From Comamonadaceae bacterium (GTDB lineage: Bacteria > Pseudomonadota > Gammaproteobacteria > Burkholderiales > Burkholderiaceae_C): a stretch of 16,514 nucleotides of DNA. Every line of letters starts with the position of its first letter. Within the stretch, counting starts at the first letter, position 1. Under the pieces are notes generated by a model, which did not search any database, had not been told where the DNA came from, and was given only the letters and a program-made list of their open reading frames with translations. The DNA lies in assembly GCA_947374505.1 (NCBI GenBank), contig CANCCE010000041.1, forward strand, positions 1 to 16,514, given 5' to 3'. This document shows, piece by piece, positions 14,213-16,514 of the stretch. Both the position numbers and the translations under genes were made by a program.

Positions 14213-15961
14213 TCATATCGGCTTGGCCAATGCCGCTGTCGATGATGGAACCAGCGGACGAATGCTGCCGGGCACCACACGGGCACCCCACTGGCGCACC
14301 ATGTCTTGCACAAAAGGATCATTCTCAATGACCTCTTCGGCGTGCCGTTGCCGCTCCGTCTGGGCCGCTGTGTTGCGGCGCGCAGGCGTGTCGGTCACCG
14401 GGCCAACCTCCACGATCAATCGAGTCAGTAACAGCGCGGCCGCGGAATCGGGCTGGGCATGCAGGCTTTGAATGGCTTGCAGCAACTTGTCGCAAGCACC
14501 GGCGTGGTTGAGAGACTGGCGCTCAACCCGCAAAGTCCAGACACCATCGTCCTGCGACTGCAATTGAGACTGCAGCGCCAACTCGCGCACCAGCGCGGCG
14601 ATCAGCTCAGCGCTGATCAGCCCTTGCACCAGTGCAGCCCATTGGTCGCCGAGCGGCGTGGCGAGCAGTGAAGGCGTCACAATTTCTACGGCAACGCTGA
14701 ACTCACGGATCACCGGGGTTGGCGTCATCTCAGTGGGCTTGGCTGGTTCGGCCACGGCTCTAGGCGCCGGAACGGCTATGGCCACCGCTCGCGGCGGCTC
14801 AGGCTGCGGCTTTTTTGGGGGCTCGACGGCACCCCTCGATGGCTGTTCACCCGTCGTGCGCTTGAAAGGCAGCAGCCGCAGCAACACCATGGTCAGCGCC
14901 GCATATTCATCAGGGGCCAGCCCCAACTCGCCCCTGCCGTGCAGGCACAGGCTATACAGCAACTGGGTTTCATCCGCCGGCAGTAACTGCGCGAGTCGCG
15001 CGGTTTCAGACACATCAGGGTCGCTCGCATCGTCACTCGCGCCGATGCCGGGCACCGCCTGCAGCACCGCCATGCGCTGCAACACGCTGGTCATTTCTTC
15101 CAACGTGGAGGCGGCGCTCAAACCATTCAGGCGTAAGACCTCAGACATCTCGACAATGCTTTTGCCGTCGCCACGCGCCAATGCGTCGAGCAGCTGATAC
15201 ACATAACTGCGGTCAACGCTGCCGAGCATCTGCCGCACGCCTGCTTCGACCAACGTACCCGAGCCAAAGGCAATCGCCTGGTCGGTGAGCGACAGCGCAT
15301 CACGCATGGAGCCGCGTGCGGCACGGGCCAGCAAGCGCAGCGCCTGCGGCTCGGCTGATACGTCCTCAGCGGCCAACACTTGGACTAAATGCTCCAGAAT
15401 AGTTTCTGGCGCCATCGGCCGCAAATTGAATTGCAGGCAACGCGACAGCACCGTTGCGGGGACTTTTTGGGGATCGGTCGTGGCGAGCACGAACTTGAGG
15501 TAAGCCGGCGGCTCTTCCAGCGTCTTCAACATGGCATTGAACGCCGTGTTGGTGAGCATGTGAACCTCGTCAATCATGAAGACTTTGAAGCGGCCCACAA
15601 CGGGCTTGTAAACCGCTTGCTCCAGCAACTGGGCAATCTCGTCAACGCCGCGATTCGAGGCAGCATCCAGTTCGGTGTAATCAACAAAACGACCGCTGTC
15701 GATGTCGGTGCACGCCTCGCACACACCGCAAGGTGTGGCCGTGATGTCACCCGTGCCATCCGGGCCGGTGCAGTTGAGCGACTTGGCCAGAATCCGCGAC
15801 ACCGTGGTCTTGCCGACACCACGGGTTCCGGTGAATAAATAAGCATGGTGCAGCCGCTGCGTGCCCAAGGCGTTGCTCAAAGCCTGAACCACATGCGACT
15901 GCCCGACCATTTCCGAAAAATTCTTGGGGCGGTATTTACGAGCAAGGACGAGGTAGGACAT
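14213..15961 (-). CDS. dnaX: DNA polymerase III tau (and probably gamma) subunit DnaX
   Basis: DnaX forms the clamp-loader ATPase, and in its long form (tau) ties polymerase cores and the DnaB helicase together. The 582-residue protein begins with the family signature MSYLVLARKYRPKNFSEMVGQ. Walker A is GTRGVGKTT at 45-53, the zinc module uses Cys64, Cys78, Cys81 and Cys84, Walker B is DEVH at 131-134, and the SRC motif with the trans-acting arginine is at 173-175. Domain III follows to about 365, then a Pro/Ala-rich linker (about 370-415) and a tau-specific C-terminal domain. The linker begins with an in-frame A AAA AAG heptamer (14810-14816) and a -1 stop, predicting a gamma form of about 387 residues. 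There is no clear Shine-Dalgarno site, and TAGAAT lies six bases before the ATG. It is the first gene of the ybaB-recR-MAPEG operon. Confidence 0.97.
   Translation of the reverse strand: MSYLVLARKYRPKNFSEMVGQSHVVQALSNALGTQRLHHAYLFTGTRGVGKTTVSRILAKSLNCTGPDGTGDITATPCGVCEACTDIDSGRFVDYTELDAASNRGVDEIAQLLEQAVYKPVVGRFKVFMIDEVHMLTNTAFNAMLKTLEEPPAYLKFVLATTDPQKVPATVLSRCLQFNLRPMAPETILEHLVQVLAAEDVSAEPQALRLLARAARGSMRDALSLTDQAIAFGSGTLVEAGVRQMLGSVDRSYVYQLLDALARGDGKSIVEMSEVLRLNGLSAASTLEEMTSVLQRMAVLQAVPGIGASDDASDPDVSETARLAQLLPADETQLLYSLCLHGRGELGLAPDEYAALTMVLLRLLPFKRTTGEQPSRGAVEPPKKPQPEPPRAVAIAVPAPRAVAEPAKPTEMTPTPVIREFSVAVEIVTPSLLATPLGDQWAALVQGLISAELIAALVRELALQSQLQSQDDGVWTLRVERQSLNHAGACDKLLQAIQSLHAQPDSAAALLLTRLIVEVGPVTDTPARRNTAAQTERQRHAEEVIENDPFVQDMVRQWGARVVPGSIRPLVPSSTAALAKPI
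14781..14816 (-). promoter_or_regulatory. Programmed -1 frameshift signal in dnaX
   Basis: On the mRNA strand the heptamer A AAA AAG occupies 14816 to 14810, in the zero frame (CCA AAA AAG, residues 382-384). After a -1 slip the ribosome would read GCC GCA GCC and then TGA at 14801-14799. Eleven bases past the heptamer, GCCGCCG (14798-14792) and CGGTGGC (14787-14781) form a 7-bp stem with loop CGAG, including one G-U pair. Upstream, GAGGGG (14837-14832) could act as the stimulatory Shine-Dalgarno-like site, but its 15-base spacing is longer than in E. coli. The same heptamer directs gamma synthesis in E. coli dnaX. Confidence 0.8.
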
Positions 15962-15991
15962 CGCAGCATTCTAAAGTGCCCGAAAAATCAC

Positions 15992-16007
15992 CCTGCTGAT
16001 GAGCAGG
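15992..16007 (-). promoter_or_regulatory. Stem-loop between dnaX and ffs
   Basis: CCTGCT and AGCAGG form a perfect 6-bp stem around a 4-base loop. On the minus strand it is followed, after GTGA, by TTTTT about 20 bases before the dnaX ATG. It resembles a weak terminator or leader structure ahead of dnaX, but the T run is short and offset. Its role is unclear. Confidence 0.3.
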
Positions 16008-16035
16008 TTGGGCTGTGCGCGCGGGGCAAGTCCAT

Positions 16036-16041
16036 TACAAT
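16036..16041 (+). promoter_or_regulatory. Probable -10 element of ffs
   Basis: TACAAT ends seven bases before the first base of the SRP RNA stem (16049), the expected spacing for a sigma-70 start. The region around 16013-16018 (CTGTGC) is a poor -35 match, so only the -10 element is claimed. Confidence 0.55.
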
Positions 16042-16048
16042 CCAAAGT

Positions 16049-16141
16049 GACGGGCCTCCCCGCATGGTGAAGCGGCCAACCGGGTCAGATGGGGAACCAA
16101 GCAGCCCTAACTGTGGAGCCAGTGCCGGGGTCGGGCTCGTC
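16049..16141 (+). ncRNA. ffs: Signal recognition particle RNA (4.5S RNA)
   Basis: This is the RNA core of the bacterial signal recognition particle, which binds Ffh and sends nascent membrane proteins to the Sec translocon. The conserved domain IV is plain: GTCAG at 16084-16088, stem TGG/CCA closing a GGAA tetraloop (16093-16096), and AGCAG at 16100-16104. The ends pair as GACGGGCCT with GGGCTCGTC and CCCCG with CGGGG, giving the long terminal helix. Length is about 93 bases, normal for the small bacterial type. It is divergent from dnaX, with a -10 element just upstream. The 3' end is followed by a T tract and then by an integrase-like gene, so the last bases of the RNA could be supplied by an integrated element. 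Confidence 0.92.
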
Positions 16142-16148
16142 ACCTTTT
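16131..16148 (+). terminator. ffs 3' end and T tract
   Basis: The 3' strand of the SRP RNA terminal helix is followed by ACC and then TTTTT (16144-16148). The helix plus this U tract probably ends transcription. Confidence 0.55.
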
Positions 16149-16161
16149 TCTTACAAAGTTA

Positions 16162-16203
16162 GCCTTCATGCGAGTTCCCAGCGTGGGAGCCTAAAAGGAA
16201 GGC
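16162..16203. repeat. Nested inverted repeat between ffs and the integrase gene
   Basis: GCCTTC (16162-16167) and GAAGGC (16198-16203) are inverted copies. Between them lies the dyad TCCCA GCG TGGGA (16176-16188). The structure sits in the non-coding stretch 16142-16265. It may be a leader structure or a recombination-protein site; no function can be fixed from sequence. Confidence 0.35.
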
Positions 16204-16208
16204 ACTTT

Positions 16209-16240
16209 TGTAACACCTGCCTGTAACACCTCAGTGTCAC
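16209..16240 (+). repeat. Direct repeats with 13-base period
   Basis: TGTAACACCT occurs at 16209-16218 and again exactly at 16222-16231, and a diverged third unit begins TGTCAC at 16235. The fixed 13-base step resembles tandem protein-binding sites, such as integrase arm sites or a repressor array. It lies just ahead of the integrase-like gene. Confidence 0.45.
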
Positions 16241-16257
16241 GTTGATCAACCAACGTG
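16238..16257. promoter_or_regulatory. Overlapping dyads ahead of the integrase gene
   Basis: CACGTTG and CAACGTG form a perfect 7-bp inverted repeat with a 6-base spacer. Overlapping this, GTTGATCAAC (16241-16250) is a perfect 10-base palindrome. Both end nine or more bases before the ATG at 16266. This is a likely operator or an RNA stem masking the ribosome-binding site; the choice is inference. Confidence 0.4.
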
Positions 16258-16265
16258 GAGCCAAC

Positions 16266-16514
16266 ATGGCAGTACTGACGGGACTATTCCAACGCGGCAG
16301 CAGCTATTACCTCCGGGTAGTCCTGCCCCTGCTCCACCCACTACAGACCAAGTACAAAAACGGTGAGTTCGTAGTGTCCCTTGGGCCATGCTCCTACCGA
16401 GATGCAGTCCTCCGCGGGACGATTGAAAGGGCAGGAGTTCTCTACGGGGCAAACCCGCAGGGTATTCGACTGGCATCGTCTTTGTTTGATAGGGTTGTCA
16501 GCAAATCTACCAAG
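16266..16514 (+). CDS. N-terminal part of a probable tyrosine recombinase/integrase (DUF6538-like), cut by the window end
   Basis: An open frame runs from the ATG at 16266 to the last base, giving 83 residues without a stop. GGAG at 16257-16260 is a good Shine-Dalgarno site five bases upstream. The N-terminus has the pattern of DUF6538-type domains that precede phage-like integrases: LFQRGSSYYLRVVLP, then a charged link (QTKYKNGEF) and VVSLGPCSYRDAVLRGTIERA, equivalent to 'rrSLgT.d..eA'. The catalytic domain with its Arg-His-Arg-Tyr residues would lie beyond the window, so the call is inferred. Codons such as GTA, CTA, GGA and AGG, scarce in the neighbouring core genes, are used repeatedly, which fits acquired DNA. 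Position just after ffs suggests a mobile element integrated there. The opposite-strand frame here looks spurious. Confidence 0.65.
   Translation, partial: MAVLTGLFQRGSSYYLRVVLPLLHPLQTKYKNGEFVVSLGPCSYRDAVLRGTIERAGVLYGANPQGIRLASSLFDRVVSKSTK

Noticed and set aside
16246..16476. 76-codon minus-strand frame at the window end
   Set aside because: It overlaps the plus-strand integrase-like frame, which has a good ribosome-binding site and family pattern. The minus-strand product resembles nothing.
1..16514. CRISPR array, tRNA or rRNA genes, intact insertion sequence
   Set aside because: I saw no regularly spaced repeats of CRISPR size, no cloverleaf with a T-arm signature, no rRNA segments, and no transposase or terminal inverted repeats. 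The only RNA gene supported is ffs.

Overview
The window looks like chromosome of a betaproteobacterium of the order Burkholderiales, most likely Comamonadaceae (Rhodoferax/Polaromonas/Limnohabitans-like). This rests on protein style, moderately high GC and gene order (moaA-mobA-moeA; mltD beside a YafS-like methyltransferase and rnhA; dnaX-ybaB-recR followed by a MAPEG gene). The taxon is inferred; no rRNA or other marker is present. Almost all of the window is compact core chromosome. The last ~370 bases look like the edge of an integrated element.

Layout. (1) 74-3127, plus strand: a tight molybdenum-cofactor operon, moaA-mobA-moeA, covering the first step of molybdopterin synthesis, Mo insertion and guanylylation to the bis-MGD type cofactor. 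(2) 3134-7617, minus strand, tail to tail with moeA: a periplasmic adaptor gene followed by an AcrB-type RND pump gene, with no outer-membrane channel gene. A 13-bp palindrome lies upstream. (3) 7747-9083, minus strand: a YafS-like methyltransferase and rnhA, overlapping by ATGA. Divergent from them is mltD (9268-10827), a lipoprotein murein transglycosylase. This matches the E. coli mltD-gloB-yafS-rnhA neighbourhood, but gloB is missing. (4) 10928-12587: a DsbA/DsbG-like CPHC lipoprotein (plus) convergent with an orphan NitT/TauT-type substrate-binding protein (minus), their 3' ends overlapping by 11 bases. (5) 12640-15961, minus strand: dnaX-ybaB-recR-MAPEG, probably one transcript, ended by a clear intrinsic terminator at 12640-12671. 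(6) 16049-16141, plus strand: the SRP (4.5S) RNA gene ffs, divergent from dnaX. (7) 16266 to the window end, plus strand: the 5' part of a gene resembling DUF6538-type tyrosine recombinases, preceded by repeats and dyads.

Two points stand out. First, dnaX carries an in-frame A AAA AAG slippery heptamer, with a -1 frame stop three codons later and a strong stem-loop downstream. It therefore probably makes both tau (582 aa) and a short gamma (about 387 aa) by programmed frameshifting, as in E. coli. Second, the integrase-like gene begins about 125 bases after ffs, which suggests that the SRP RNA gene may be the attachment site of a mobile element whose body lies beyond the window. I found no CRISPR array, tRNA, rRNA or intact insertion sequence, and no gene-free stretch longer than 300 bases.
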